Source: Oryzias latipes (lineage: Eukaryota; Chordata; Actinopteri; Beloniformes; Adrianichthyidae). From it: a DNA stretch of 64,000 nucleotides. The stretch spans positions 9,453,261 through 9,517,260 of the forward strand of contig NC_019866.2 in NCBI RefSeq assembly GCF_002234675.1, written 5' to 3'. The first letter of the stretch is position 1. Each line of letters begins with the position of its first letter. Positions 32,881 to 58,300 of the stretch are shown piece after piece. Under the pieces are notes generated by a model, which was given only the letters and a program-made list of their open reading frames with translations, made no database searches and was not told the origin of the DNA. The position numbers were made by a program, and so were the translations under genes.

Positions 32881-33290
32881 TGTTTTAGTTGGGTTCAGAA
32901 CCGGTGACCGCACAGAGGGACAAATACAGGAGCAGAGGCTTTCTGAACTAAAACTGACACCACAGCATTAAATACAACACACTCCACCAGCTGGTCAGAG
33001 GTTCATCCTGCAGCTACAAACTCAAGTCTTGGTTATACCAAAACTGAAAACCAAAAAGGACTGGAACGTTTGGTCAGCACAGTCCCTTTCAAAACAGAGT
33101 CTTAATTTGAAGGACAGAGTCAAGAACTCAAAAGTGTCGCACACATGCAAACTAGAGTTGAGAAAAAAGTTTTTTTTGATTTAAAAAAATCAGAAAAAGT
33201 TCATGAATATGTTATAGGATTTCCAAACATTGAGCTGAGTAATTAAGACAGTTGATTTATTGTCCTTTAGGTATTTGGATCTCACTCCAC
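32881..33290. other. Intergenic DNA
   Basis: No gene or named repeat is seen. Confidence 0.35.
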
Positions 33291-33293
33291 AAA

Positions 33294-33371
33294 AAAAAAA
33301 ACACAGGAGCAAATTTGTGGTGCTTTCGTAGAGACTTAACTGTGAATTCTTCCCCTTTGGAGGGTTCACAC
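33294..33371. repeat. Long direct repeat, left copy
   Basis: About 78 bp, matching 33748-33826 with roughly five mismatches. Shared blocks include GAGCAAATTTGTGGTG and TTCTTCCCCTTTGGAGGGTT. It brackets a truncated LINE fragment. Confidence 0.9.
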
Positions 33372-33747
33372 AGCGAATCAGCTTCCTCCATCTAACCGTG
33401 TCTTCTTCATCCTCTCCTCTAACATCAGCTACCCTTAATGACTTTGTTCTCTGCATCCATAAACCTCCTCTTTGGTCTTCCTTCCTCTAGAGCTCTTGCC
33501 TGGCAGGTCTCGTCTCAGCATCCTTCTACCAAAATATTTCCTGTCTCTCCTCTGGACATGTCGGAACCAGGTCAGTCTGGCCTCTCTGACTTTATCCCCA
33601 AAACCTCTAACATGTGCTGTCCCTCTAATATATTCATTCCTGATCCCATCCATCCTGGTCATTCCCAAAGAGAACCTCAGCATCTTCATCTCTACTACCT
33701 CCAGCTCTGCTTCCTGTCTTTTCCTCAGTGCCACTGTCTCTTGGTAA
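33372..33747 (-). mobile_element. 3'-end fragment of an RTE-clade LINE
   Basis: The minus strand encodes ETVALRKRQEAELEVVEMKM and [11 protein letters not shown], the C-terminal part of the reverse-transcriptase ORF. It is related to, but of a different subfamily from, the LINE at 28.1 kb. It is 5'-truncated, carries frame breaks, and is about 98% identical to the fragment at 35.3 kb. Confidence 0.88.
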
Positions 33748-33826
33748 AGAAAAAACACGGGAGCAAATTTGTGGTGGTTTTGTAGAAACTTAACTGTGAA
33801 TTCTTCCCCTTTGGAGGGTTCACACC
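33748..33826. repeat. Long direct repeat, right copy
   Basis: Partner of 33294-33371. It ends at the same bases (GGGTTCACAC) where the LINE fragment begins on the left. Confidence 0.9.
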
Positions 33827-34350
33827 TGTCAGGTGCAGCAATTACACAAAGTATGTCTTGGCCTTTTTTTTAACCGGTATTTGTGTGGGATTGCAGGTTC
33901 AGCTTTCCAAAACGATGTTAGCTGCAGCTATTCTTCCTTGTTTAAAAATGAAAATCTAAAGCACAGATGTTTGACTATATCATCAATGCAGACTCTGAAG
34001 ACCTTAGTTAGAAGACCCCCACCCAGCACCACTGAATTTGCAGCTTCGGTGGGATTTAGAGCTCTTGGAAGCGTATCTGGGTGAATTTGGTCCTAATTAT
34101 CCCGTATTTGAAGTCAGACACTAATCAAGAATGTTGGGTTCAATCAAAATGTGTTAGGGGGAGGGGATGGGGGTGTGAAGGCAAATTTTTCCACAGAGTT
34201 TAATCACTCTGTGCCCCAGGAAACACTTCAGTGTGATATGAAGGCCATCTTAAATGCAAGTTAAAAGCACAACATTCAGCCTTTTGTAACAGCATCAAAA
34301 CTGCTCTTTGATAGAATAAATAGTAATAAATGTCCAAACTGTGAGAGACG
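33827..34350. other. Intergenic DNA
   Basis: No exon or named repeat is recognised. Confidence 0.35.
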
Positions 34351-34359
34351 GTCCCAAAC

Positions 34360-34570
34360 CAAGGTCCTTCCTCCACCATACTTCACTGGCGCAGGGTGGA
34401 GGGTAGTCAGGTCTTGGTTACATTCCTCCAGGATCCATGAAACCCAAACTTACCTGTCTGACCAAGAGCCAAATAGAAAGGGGAGATTCGGCATTCCTTG
34501 GATCACATTTCCACTCAGCAGGATTTTACCATGCCCAGGGACTGCACAGTCTTTTGTGGTGTTGCACTGA
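34360..34570 (-). mobile_element. Remnant of a Tc1-like transposase
   Basis: The minus strand reads VKYGGGRTLVW near 34356-34390, close to the Tc1 block VKHGGGSxMVWGC. Nearby residues fit weakly and no termini are visible. Confidence 0.45.
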
Positions 34571-35200
34571 CTGATGAATGTGGGAACATTATTGAAAAGG
34601 TGGAATATTATCAGCATTTATGAAGAACAAGTGGTGCTTTTTGATAAGTGTAAAAAGTTGTAAAAAAAATAAAAATAACACACCAACATTTGATGGTTTT
34701 GTGTGTCAGAAAACTCAAGTCAGTTTTAACTGTAAACCTTATAATCTTCCATTTTCAAAAGATAAGCTCAGATTTTGTATTTTCACCTATACAATTAAAA
34801 AATCTAGGGAATTTTATATTTTTCTAGCCCCTTTTGGTGATGGATTTGAAAAACTGTTCAACACTATGAAAAACTGAAATATTTTCAAAAAGTTTGGTCA
34901 AAATGGGAAAGTAGGTGGAGTTTGTGTGTAGAGGTGGTGTGAGGCTGGATCAGAAAAAAATAAATAAAAGAGTAAAGGACAGTTGTGAATAAGTTTTAGT
35001 ACTTTTGTTCTATTTTTATTAATTTGTATGGATGTCCCAAAAATGAAATGACAATCTTGCGGAAGCGATTTCCAGAGAGCAGCAGAGAGGACAGGCTGTT
35101 GGAAGGCCGGGTTAAACAGGAATGGTTTGGACTCCATGAATCCTCCATTGTTTAAGTTAGAAAATTGGTGTGGACCTCAGACGGCATGAAATTGTTCTGC
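34571..35200. other. Intergenic AT-rich DNA
   Basis: No gene or named repeat is seen. Confidence 0.35.
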
Positions 35201-35201
35201 C

Positions 35202-35866
35202 TCTTCTTTTCTTTACGTCTTCTCCATTCAGGGGTTGCCGCAGCGAATCAGCTTCCTCCATCTAACTCTGTCTTCTTCCTCCTCTAACATCAGCTACCCT
35301 TAATGTCTTCATTCTCTGCATCCATAAACCTCCTCTTTGGTCTTCCTTCCTCTAGAGCTCTTGCCTGGCAGGTCTCGTCTCAGCATCCTTCTACCAAAAT
35401 ATTTCCCGTCTCTCCTCTGGACATGTCAGAACCAGGTCAGTCTGGCCTCTCTGACTTTATCCCCAAAACCTCTAACATGTGCTGTCCCTCTGATGTATTC
35501 ATTCCTGATCCCATCCATCCTGGTCACTCCCAAAGAGAACCTCAGCATCTTCATCTCTACTACCTCCAGCTCTGCTTCCCGTCTTTTCCTCAGTGCCACT
35601 GTCTCTAGGCCAAACTACATGGCTGGTCTTCTCATCAAAACCGCCTATTCCAACCTGCCTGCACTCGCTTCTTCACTTCTTTTCCACACTCTCCATTACT
35701 CTGGACTGTTGACCCCAAATACTTCAAACCTCCACCTCTCCAGCTTCTCTACTCTCACTACAAATCACAATATCGTCTGCAAACATCATAGTCCATGGGG
35801 ATTCCTTTCTAACCTCATCTGTCAGCATGTCCATCACCATTGCAAATGGAATTGTTTTGCCTAAAC
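35202..35866 (-). mobile_element. 3'-end fragment of an RTE-clade LINE, longer copy
   Basis: It carries the family 3' tail (minus strand: CCCTGAATGGAGAAGACGTA) and the C-terminal reverse-transcriptase region, and extends back to the FADD region with internal deletion and frame breaks. The first 300 bases match the fragment at 33.4 kb at about six positions short of identity. Confidence 0.88.
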
Positions 35867-37084
35867 ATTGAAAATATGTTGTTTAACAATTAGACGTCTG
35901 GTCTCACTTTTTCCACTGGCTTATAGGACAAAAATAAAGTAGTTGAGCTATTGTTTATAAACTTTGGTTATTCCTTGAATTTGTCCTGTTCCATAGACTT
36001 GTCATTGACCTTGCAGAAGAAGACGGGTCAGGTAAGGGTATGTCGATGAAGATTCCTGCAGGTGACGTATTGAGGTTGAATAATTTTTTTTTTTTTTAAT
36101 ATTTCACCATTCATCCAACCAAGACTGAGAAGATACTTGTATAAATGGCTAAATGTTTCACACAAAAAAAAAAGACTTCAAGTCCAAATGCAATGACTGA
36201 ACGATGCTAAAGGGTTTGGAAATGTGAACACAATTTTGGTCTAAGCACCAAACCTCTTGCTAACAAGATCGAGTTTTTGACAAATTCTGATTGGCCACAA
36301 AAATCCTCCTAAACATCTGGACACAGTTGTGCTCAAAACAAGAGTGGAACGCCAAAGTACTGTAGGAAAGCACAGACATTCAACACGGGTCTGGCATGTC
36401 CTGCTATCCACACATCATATCAAGTCTTTTGGCTCATTTGTTATCAATATTATCTGTAAACTATGTACAGTGATGATTAATGCTGATATTTCTTCATAAG
36501 AGTTCACAGTTTTCTAAAATACAACTGTTTTCTCAAAAGTTTTTATTGCCAGTTTTTTAAACCACAAATCACATTAATTTTTTTTGATGAACTGAAGTAT
36601 GAGCCTTAGGCTCTCTCTGTCTTAGACGTCAATAAAATAACAGACTTGCTTCCAATGTTAAAGTATTATCATGAATAAACACAAAAATACTGTCAACCAA
36701 ACAAAAGACTGTTTACTTCTCTTAATGTTTGACTCAATCAAGAAAGTTTGCTAAAGTTTTTAATCTGAAATGAAAACTACATGCAGGATTTTGCGTACAG
36801 GTGTACCGTTGAGTACACAGTGCATGAATGTGGGTGCATTTAGGGGGGGGTGTCGCTGTCTGGCTGGACCTGCTCTTGTGCTGTGCCGGGATAAACACAG
36901 CACTGCAATATTCAAATGAGGCAGCCAGCCACTGGAAACATTCACAGGGATGGTCGGCGGGACGGCGAGAACGCCACAGAGCAGCACCTGCCGCTCCCTC
37001 TCGTCCAGCCATGAGCAGCATTTAGCCTGCAACAACCTAACGGACTAAACACAGCACAGACATGTCAGTCTTAACAAGTAAAAC
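35867..37084. other. Intergenic DNA before the prkaca 3' end
   Basis: Mostly AT-rich. An isolated GC-rich patch at 36820-37040 has no recognisable coding similarity. Confidence 0.35.
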
Positions 37085-38784
37085 TTTATTGGAATGATAC
37101 ATTTTGCAAAATATTATTTTGTTTATATTTTTTATACATAATCATTGTGTTCTAAGGGTATCTGTCAAGTTCTCCAGTGGGTAAGATAGTTAAGACTGTT
37201 GAAGGCAAGGATTTACAATATTGTTTCCCAAAAGGTACAATAGACTACACAAGCACTGTACCCAGGTCATGAGGGGAAAAAAAAGGTTAATGTTCTGTTT
37301 TTGCCTTTTTCTATTTTTTATTTTTATTTTTTGAAAATACAAATAGAAAACATGAACGCAAAACATCTCGAGATGTAAAAAGTGTTATGATTGAATAAAG
37401 TGTGTGGAAATGCCGTAGAAGGCAGACAGGAGACAAACTCTGTTGCAGAAAGCGGTTCATACTGTAAACGATGATGGAAACAAACTTTTATCAGACCGAC
37501 GTCGGGTTTGTACGTGAATCAGAGAAACAGAGAGCGGCGGGATGTTTCAGTGGATCAAGCGGGGCTGCCTTCTACCCACCCAGTGATTTATGTGAGAACA
37601 AACGTGAAAAGTTGTCACATGTGCTCTTTTGCAAAGTAGGTTACCTTTGAAAGAATCCTCACACATGAATGAAAGAGTCCATACCCTAAAGGTGTGACAT
37701 GTGCTTCATTATCTCAGACACCATGAGTTGGTTGGTGATCCGCTGCACCGTTCCAGTGTGAAGCTCATATCGATTCAAGTTGGTAAACAGCAGAGACGCC
37801 GTCGGATCTGCAAACGTCTGGAAGCGGTCTCGGGTCAAACGGGAGCCACTGCTCTGCTTTAACATGCGAGGAAAACCAAACCCACTAAAGAAACATTTGT
37901 AACACAAAGGAAACACATCTGCATTTCAAGACATTCAAAAATCTATCTCGTGTTTGATCAGAACTACGTTAAGACACTGCCAAAAAATAATTACTGGAGC
38001 CAACTGAAATCTTTGAGTCAAAAACATTCTTCAAATGTAATGTTACGAGACGCCGACAAAAAGATCGATGCACATCAAACAATTCACAAAAGCTTTTCAG
38101 TGAGGTGGACAAAGTCTAGCACCTAGGGCCGTTTGAAGGTTGGAAGGTGAAAGCTTTTATTCTTTAAACCAGACCAATACGTTTTTGTCAGCAAACCAGC
38201 AATAAGACCTGGTCTGCGATTGTCTTGTGCCCACAGAAAATCAGTTGGAGAAATAGACCACAATTTTAGACTTTTTTTTTTTTTTTTTTTTTTTTAAAGT
38301 ATGTTGCACAAAAAGCAGAAAAAATGGACCCCCCCCCCCCAAACTCCCAGAATTTGCTTTCACTTGAAATAAGCAAAAATTAAAAAACAGGGAGAACACT
38401 GTCAAGGTCAGAAAACTTCTAGAACCATTTCATTTTTTTTGTTTTTTTGCCCAACAAGGTGAAGAATGGACAAATCTGGATCAACCATAATTGGGCCTCC
38501 TTCCGTGTTCACTTGAGGATTTTGGCCTCATCCTCAAGTACCTCAGCTCAGGTCAGGCACAATGCTCTGCCATCGGTCCTCAATGGTGATTAAAGTACAA
38601 AAATAACATGCACGTGTTTTGCTACTGCTTCGTGTATTAAAAGCCCCCTCCATCTTAATCACATACAAACAACTGCAGTGTTTTCAGCCTGCAAATTTGG
38701 CAGAATTTGTTTATCAGTTTATGAAATATTAAGTCAATTTCACAGCTATGAGAATCTTGAAAAAGATGGAAAATTCATGTCCTC

Positions 38785-38816
<32 letters not shown>

Positions 38817-39859
38817 TATATATATATACACACACATATATATATATATATATACACACACATGTATATATATATATATACACACATGTATAAATGTACT
38901 ATGAATTAAATAAAGAAGTCCGGAGTGTGACCACTATGTTAGCAGCTGCAAAACCACAGCTTATAAACCCACCCATGACCACTAAATAACATACAAGCAC
39001 AGAGATTGACATAAAAAAGGACAAAATGATCACCAACAGGATTTTTAAAATGCTCTAATAAATTCAGCTAAGAGAAAGTTTTTCAATGCAGACCGCCTGT
39101 TAACGTCCCATAGGTCCCCAGAGGAGCAAGACAAAGATGATAAATCGTTTTCGTCGCCACTGCTTGGGACTCAGCCAGCAGAGGGCATCGGCCACCCGAC
39201 GACTGCACCCTGATAAGCAGACAAAGGCAGACTGTTCTCAACCAAGCGGCCACATGAGCCGATGCCACGACAGCCAAAAACTCGACGCGTTTGACACCTT
39301 TTTCCAACCAGTTGGCATTGTGATAGGCACATCTGTTGGACTTGGTATTGCTTGGACAGATTTGGGGTGGAGATGAACGGGTTACTAGGCGGACGGGATA
39401 CAGCAAGCACTCCACAATCACCAGAAAAAGCTCGTCGAGTGAACCCAGCCAAAAATAAAGATAAAAATAAAAATGCGCCGAACAGATTAAGTACCTTTGC
39501 AGAAATAAACCTGGACTCAACCTTCAGAAACTAAAAATGTGTCATGAAGTCGTCAGAATTCTAGCTGAACAGCCACAACATGTGGCTGTTTGTTGAGCCC
39601 CTGTCAGAAGCACAAGAGGGGTTAAAGAAAAAAAAGAACAGGAAACCTTTGAGAAACAATCATAGAAGGCAACACTGCTGGTGCTGTGGACCTTTTGTCA
39701 CTTTGCCTACCTTTTCATTTGGGAGTGGGGGGAATTTTACATTGTTTTCCTCATCACAAAAGAGCACGTTTTAAGTCCACCCTAGTGCTTCATGAAGTCA
39801 GATCCCCTATAGTATCTAAATCGCGGTCGCTCCCTCTGTGTGCTACTCGTGGTTCGAAT
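37085..39859 (-). other. prkaca: prkaca 3' UTR (probable)
   Basis: An AATAAA on the minus strand at 37090-37085 would give a 2.8-kb 3' UTR, plausible for PKA catalytic genes. Inside are a T/A homopolymer near 38273-38295, a C12 run at 38329-38340 and a TA/CA microsatellite at 38786-38890. Open frames near 39.1-39.5 kb show no family resemblance. Confidence 0.5.
38786..38890. repeat. TA/CA microsatellite
   Basis: About 105 bases of TA runs interrupted by CACA blocks, within the probable prkaca 3' UTR. Confidence 0.95.
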
Positions 39860-52822
<12,963 letters not shown>

Positions 52823-53880
52823 GGTGGCAGGCCGTCGGTGATGTCCCTGGACTAGGAATGAGTTTACTTCTGAAGTCGTTGATTGAGTTGTGCTACACTG
52901 TGCTAACGCAGCCGCTTGACACACAGTACTACAGCCAAACGAGCAGCTACTAGCTAACAGCTGTCATTATTCTTAAACGAGTATTAATTTATTTACCACA
53001 CTAAGTCCCAAATATGCAAAGCACTCTGGTCAAGCGACTGAAGTCCAAGTCTGCAGCGAAATCGGGCGTTTCGGGTTAACAAGGTTGGCACGTTAGCTAG
53101 CACTGATAGCAAGCGGTATTCCTTAAATAACTGTAGCTCCCGAGCTCCAAACAAGAGCAGGCAAACTCCAAAGTCACTTGACTGTCCTTTTCAAAAATGA
53201 TACATTTCTCTCAAAAAATCCAAGTCGACAAAAGATGGCCCCGTATTTCCAAGTGACAAGCTAACATTAGCTTTTAGCGTCTTTTCTGTCGAATCCTGGC
53301 CTTAGCTAACCAGGTGCTATTTCTGTGTGGGTAGGCCTTGTCAAGCTGAGAAATGGACAGCCAGATGGATATCAGCGTAACTTTGTTTTCCCTCCGCCGG
53401 TTACCGAAAACAAGAGACCTCCATTCGTTTCAAAGCCAGTCGTCAAATGCAACTGTTTCCTTGGACGACAGGCAAATAGGCGAGTATCCTAATCAACAGA
53501 CCCCTTCCATTAATCTTCAGTCCGCAAGGGAAACTCCAGTCATCCATCCCCTTGATCCCACCTTTGCTCAAACATGATTGGCTACTTCAACGACCACCTA
53601 CGTGACAGATGTCGCGTTCTCTAATCTGATTGGACAAACGTCAACACAACCAAATATCACATTGATGCGATTCGTCCGTTAAAACGCTTCAACACCGCCT
53701 CTCAGTTATCAGTAGACAATACGCCCAAAAAAAAACTAGTCTTGTTTATATTGACAGGGTGCCTGAAATGTCGCGAAGATTCAAATCGACAATCCTTAAA
53801 TCGTTCTTTTTTTTCATCCATTCATCTAGTTTAGCTGTTTAACCCTTTACGAACTTTGCTGTGATTGGACGTGACGTTAG
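52823..53880 (-). promoter_or_regulatory. prkaca: prkaca 5' UTR and promoter region
   Basis: On the minus (sense) strand there are forward CCAAT boxes at 53581-53577, 53633-53629 and 53868-53864. A CRE-like TGACGTTA is at 53872-53879 on the plus strand. The first two CCAAT boxes are about 50 bp apart, an NF-Y-like spacing. The transcription start probably lies downstream of them, near 53.3-53.5 kb. Confidence 0.5.
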
Positions 53881-54079
53881 CACGAGCTATTTTTAGAAAG
53901 GTGTGAAATTATGAAAGGATCGCAGATATTTCTGTTGCACAGGTGGTGCTCTTGTGAATAAAACCATGAAAAGGAAAAACTGAGTTTCTTACCACCCGCT
54001 GGATATGGAAAACAAATCAATTAGTTGCAACCCATCCCCCCCAAAAAGAGGATTTTTCATAGATACAAAATGCTGTAAC

Positions 54080-54085
54080 TTTATT
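54080..54085 (-). terminator. asf1b: asf1b poly(A) signal
   Basis: AATAAA on the minus strand about 520 bases after the asf1b stop. asf1b therefore ends only about 200 bp before the prkaca promoter motifs. Confidence 0.6.
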
Positions 54086-54606
54086 TAAAAAATTAAACTG
54101 CAACCAGGGGAAGGCATGAGCAATTGTTTGGAAAAGATAATAGCATAAAGTCCACCCGAAACTCCATAATTTTACATCAACACAATTAAGTGCAATTTTA
54201 ACAAATATAGTGACAAATTATATTTTTGTTCAGCAATGTATTGCAACACCAGTGCCAAATTCCTCTTAAATTTACACGTCTTCTTTAACAGAACAAGAAA
54301 ATCTATTAATAACATCTGACGTTGTTTTGGTTCAGTTGAAATATCATGCAGTTTCATTTCCACACATTAATATTGCTTTCAAACTCATGGCAAGAACTAC
54401 CTTTTAATACACAATCATGTTCACCATGTCCTCAGAAAATAAGTTTAACTAAAGCCCCGGTGAGCTATTTGTTTTTTGTTTTTTTTACAAGTACAGGAAG
54501 AGGAAAGGCTGGGAATAAATCCTTTCATCTATGCTAAAAATGTCCAAGGGCATTCCACCATAAGGTCTTGTGCTTGAATTGGCCACCTTCTGAGGAGGCA
54601 GCAACT

Positions 54607-57600
54607 TTATAAGCAATCCATGGAGTTATCTGGTAGGTGTCCCAAAGGAGGGACTTTGCCTGGCAGACAGGATGGAGGGAGCATGGAGTTTGGCGTAGGA
54701 TCAACATTTTCAGAATCTTCCATTTTCTCAGTACAGCCTTCCCAGTTTATGTGGAACCTGGTTACACGTGGGTTCGATGCTAGAATGTTTCTCTGGAGCT
54801 AAATAGGGAAGATAACAAAAAACAATGGAATTTATATTAGTATTTTCTAAAGTAATCATTCTGTGACTGAAAAAAAAAGTAAAATGTAAAGACCAATCAA
54901 ATATAAAACCACAAAAACTATTACCCATAAATATCTGTATCTGTTTTTACTCATTAATGTATCCGTTACAGACGGTGTGAAAAGTTTCTTTGGGTATCAG
55001 ACCCCTAAAAAATGTGACGCCTACAATCTAAACTGTATGTCATTAGGGCAAAGTTCCCAGAGGCTTACTATTGAAAGTGCCACCTCCACGACAGATTTGG
55101 CAGCTTGAAACATCAAACTTGACAATGGAAATAAAGTAGGAATTGGGAACCAAACCATCAGTTTAAAATCCCAAGTTTGATGGCATTAAAATCTGAATTG
55201 AAGAGAAAGTTTGAGGATCATGTAACCTTCTGACATTGTAGAGGATGGAGATGGTGGATTTGTGTTTTATTTCAATCAAACCTGTTCAGATAACACATTA
55301 AAATGGAATATGGGGGGGACCAAAACGTATTCTTCTTTTGTTAAAACTGATGCAAGTCAAAAACAAAATAACCCCGACATTTTTAAACCACAAATATTTC
55401 AGACAAGTTTTGCTTACAAGTGCTGTAAATATATGCAGCTTTCTGGTCTAACCTGAGTGATAGGTTAAGATTTAAGAAAATAAACTGGTATGGTAACCAT
55501 TTGGGATATTCCCATCAGAATTGTTTGGCCTTGATCAGATTCAGAGTCATTTCATTTTGAGTGTCTCCTGATAACGAGTCCTGATGTGATACTTTTATAA
55601 AAGAAGAAAAACAGTGTAATAAACAGATCCAGGTAGGTCACTGTGTTTATTTTATTTACTTTTTTTTACCAATTAACACTCAGAAAACCCTTCTGTGAAG
55701 TACCTTGAACAGTCAAGTAAAAATAGTTCAACTATCAACTAGAAAACTACCGGTAGTTATCAACTAGAAAAGATAGGTAAAAGTAATGTGAGAAAGTTTG
55801 AAATCTGTAGCATTAGTTCCTTTAAAGTCTTTTTATTTATTAATTATGATCCATGTTTACATTAAAAATTATTTCAAATTGAAGTGATTTTCTCCAAAAA
55901 TCCCTTTTCCCTGCATTTTGCAGCCGTCTCACTGCTGACTGTCAGCAGCGGGAGAGCACGTTCTCAATAAATAGAAACACAAACCCAATACTTTTTCTAC
56001 ATTTGTAGGTCGTTAAGACAAAAAGCAAGAGTTGCTGTGAATTTCAAACATTTATTAAAAGACTTTTTGACCTCCAAAGTCCAAGTCTGTGAATATCTTG
56101 CAAACTTGACAGAGATGTTTGTGTGTGCCTCCAGCTCAAGCTGCTGCCATATTCTGCTGTGCTTTACGGCAATCAAATGTTGTAATCCGCTCATGATATG
56201 CAGACTTCTGCTAGGGGATTTATTTGAAATGATCAACTTGAAATATACAGCGCTAATAAAAAAAAATCTAAAAAAATCCAATCACTAATGGGGAGACAAC
56301 ATCTGACACTGATCTATTCTAAAATACGTGAATGGGCAAATTTCCAGGTATATGAATGAGAGACAAGATGCAGTTGTATTCAAGTATACAAAGGCCTCAT
56401 AATTCACATAAAAAAATAAATCAGATACTATTATTGGAATTACCTGTGCATAGTCTGGCTTGATGGGTGGATTTTCACGCAGCTCTGGACCTGTGTACTC
56501 ATTGTTCACATAGTAACCAATGCGAATAAACTCTTGGCCTCGATAGGTGCAGGTAATTAGCACTACTGTTACTCCAACAGCATCACTTTCAGGAATCAGT
56601 GCCGTGTTCGGAGCATCAGCCTGCAAAAATAAAAGGATTTTTGTTTAATTTCTCTTGAATCCTAGCATATAACGTGTGGTACTACACTTTTATAATTGAC
56701 TCTAAAAAGTTATACACACATAAAAAAAAAATGCATAAACGACACGTAAAAAATATTATCTTTTTAAATAAGTTGTATTGACATTTGATGCTTTTTCCAA
56801 CCAAAAAAAAAAAATTAATTACAAATGAAATGACCATTAGAGATTTTTTGAAAATAAAACCCACCTGAAACACAAACATATGTCTTCCAGCCGGGACTGG
56901 ACCAACCAGAACCGAATCCAGGATTTGATCGTACTCTTCACTCTCCGCTGAGCCAACATATATAATTTTCCATTCCAGGTCTAAAAATAAACAAATTAAA
57001 AAAAAAAAAATCACAATACTTGTAGTGAAATCCTTATTTTTTCTTAAGGCCATATCTAAGATAATAGCTAGCTTCAGAAATGTCTCAAAATAGGTAACCA
57101 TTAGAGTTTAAAACAAGTTTTATATATTCGAATGTTAAAAATTCAAATAACATTAGTATTTATTAACGTGAAAATGTGTGTAGGGTACAGTAGGGCTGGC
57201 CCTGCCCGTTTTTATTTCTGCTAATTAGTTGACTCAGGTGTCTCCTCATTCTGATTAACTGAACACACCTGATCCAGGTAATCTGCTGAATGAAGTGGAA
57301 ACAGGCAGGATGGTGAAACTAGTGTGCGAATACAACAAAACAGACAAAAAAAACTAAATCCACTGATTAAAAAATAAAATAATTTAAAGTCCAATTGAAA
57401 AAGTTAAGAAAAAATTTGCTATGAACACTATCCAGAAGTTTGCATTGCCTTTTTAAACGTGATAATTGCAATTCTTCACTTTGTTTATTGAAAAAAAACT
57501 CCACAGTAACTCAACTTTCAGATGAAAGTGTTTTTTTTACTTGAAAATTTGACAATAGACATTTTCTTTTAAAACTTGTAACAACGGCCCAGTGGGCATG

Positions 57601-57994
57601 TTCTACTGTGTACCAGGGGGTCACTAGGCCTGTGTCTAATTTACGTTGCGAGCTGCGTGCGATGACATATTACGTATTTAGGTGATACTTTATCTTGGGG
57701 CAGCGCCAAAAACAACCTCTTTAGCTGTCTAGCACCTTTCTCAGTTGGCTTTTAAGAAGTTAAAAACTGAAGTTATAACGTACCGATGCCACTTTGTTAG
57801 CCGTTAGGCTAGTTTATAAAAACGAGAGTTTGGGTTTAGCCTCACTAGCGACAAACAAAAGCAACAACAAAAAAAAGTCACTCACCCTCGGGGAGGTCTT
57901 CCATGCATTCAAACGTTATTTCAAACTGAAACGGGTTTCCAAAGGGACTGGGGTTATCTAGAACAGCCACATTCAACACCTGTACCTTTGCCAT
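54607..57994 (-). CDS. asf1b: Histone H3-H4 chaperone ASF1B
   Basis: Four coding exons: 57994-57886, 56980-56865, 56620-56444 and 54798-54607, phases matching, 197 residues (human ASF1B 202). The start [18 protein letters not shown] is invariant in the family. The conserved Ig-like core follows, with [68 protein letters not shown] and FHINWE, which together form the H3-H4 and HIRA/CAF-1 B-domain binding surfaces. The divergent acidic/Ser/Pro tail ends NSMDCL. ASF1 hands H3-H4 dimers to CAF-1 or HIRA during DNA replication and repair. Two paralogues exist in vertebrates. The position beside prkaca favours ASF1B over ASF1A. Confidence 0.94.
54799..56443. other. asf1b intron 3
   Basis: AT-rich, with no exon or recognisable repeat. 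Confidence 0.4.
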
Positions 57995-58300
57995 TGTTGC
58001 TAGGGCGCTAAACGGTGTGATCCAATCAAGACACAAGTGTCCCCAAGGAGCTCCCAGTCCGAACACCAAATGTTAACAAATTCACAACTATAGCTTTGAC
58101 CCACGCAGACTTTTTTCAGACGCTTGGTTTTACGCTTGACACGTTGTCATTCTAAAGTAAATCGGTAAATGTTAAATACAATTTACAGATTATTTTTTGC
58201 CGCTCTCCCGCCGCTTGACTGTTCTACCCAGCTTTCACTGCGACTACGGCAAGCTGCAAGTAACGCAAAGCGTTGCATTTTCACAACTTATCTCTTCTGC
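57995..58300 (-). promoter_or_regulatory. asf1b: asf1b upstream region
   Basis: CTCCCGCCG near 58206-58214 resembles an E2F half-site, and a CCAAT on the plus strand lies at 58022-58026. E2F control would suit a replication-linked gene, but the motifs are short and unproven. Confidence 0.35.

Noticed and set aside
33438-35864. Plus-strand frames of 90-175 codons at 33.4 and 35.3 kb
   Set aside because: Antisense of the two LINE fragments, whose sense strand is minus.
39083-39540. 145-codon minus-strand frame after prkaca
   Set aside because: Lies in the probable 3' UTR, resembles no family I know, and has overlapping frames on the other strand.
57190-57310. Possible dispersed repeat with CACACCTGATCCAGG
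   Set aside because: Too short and too degraded to name.
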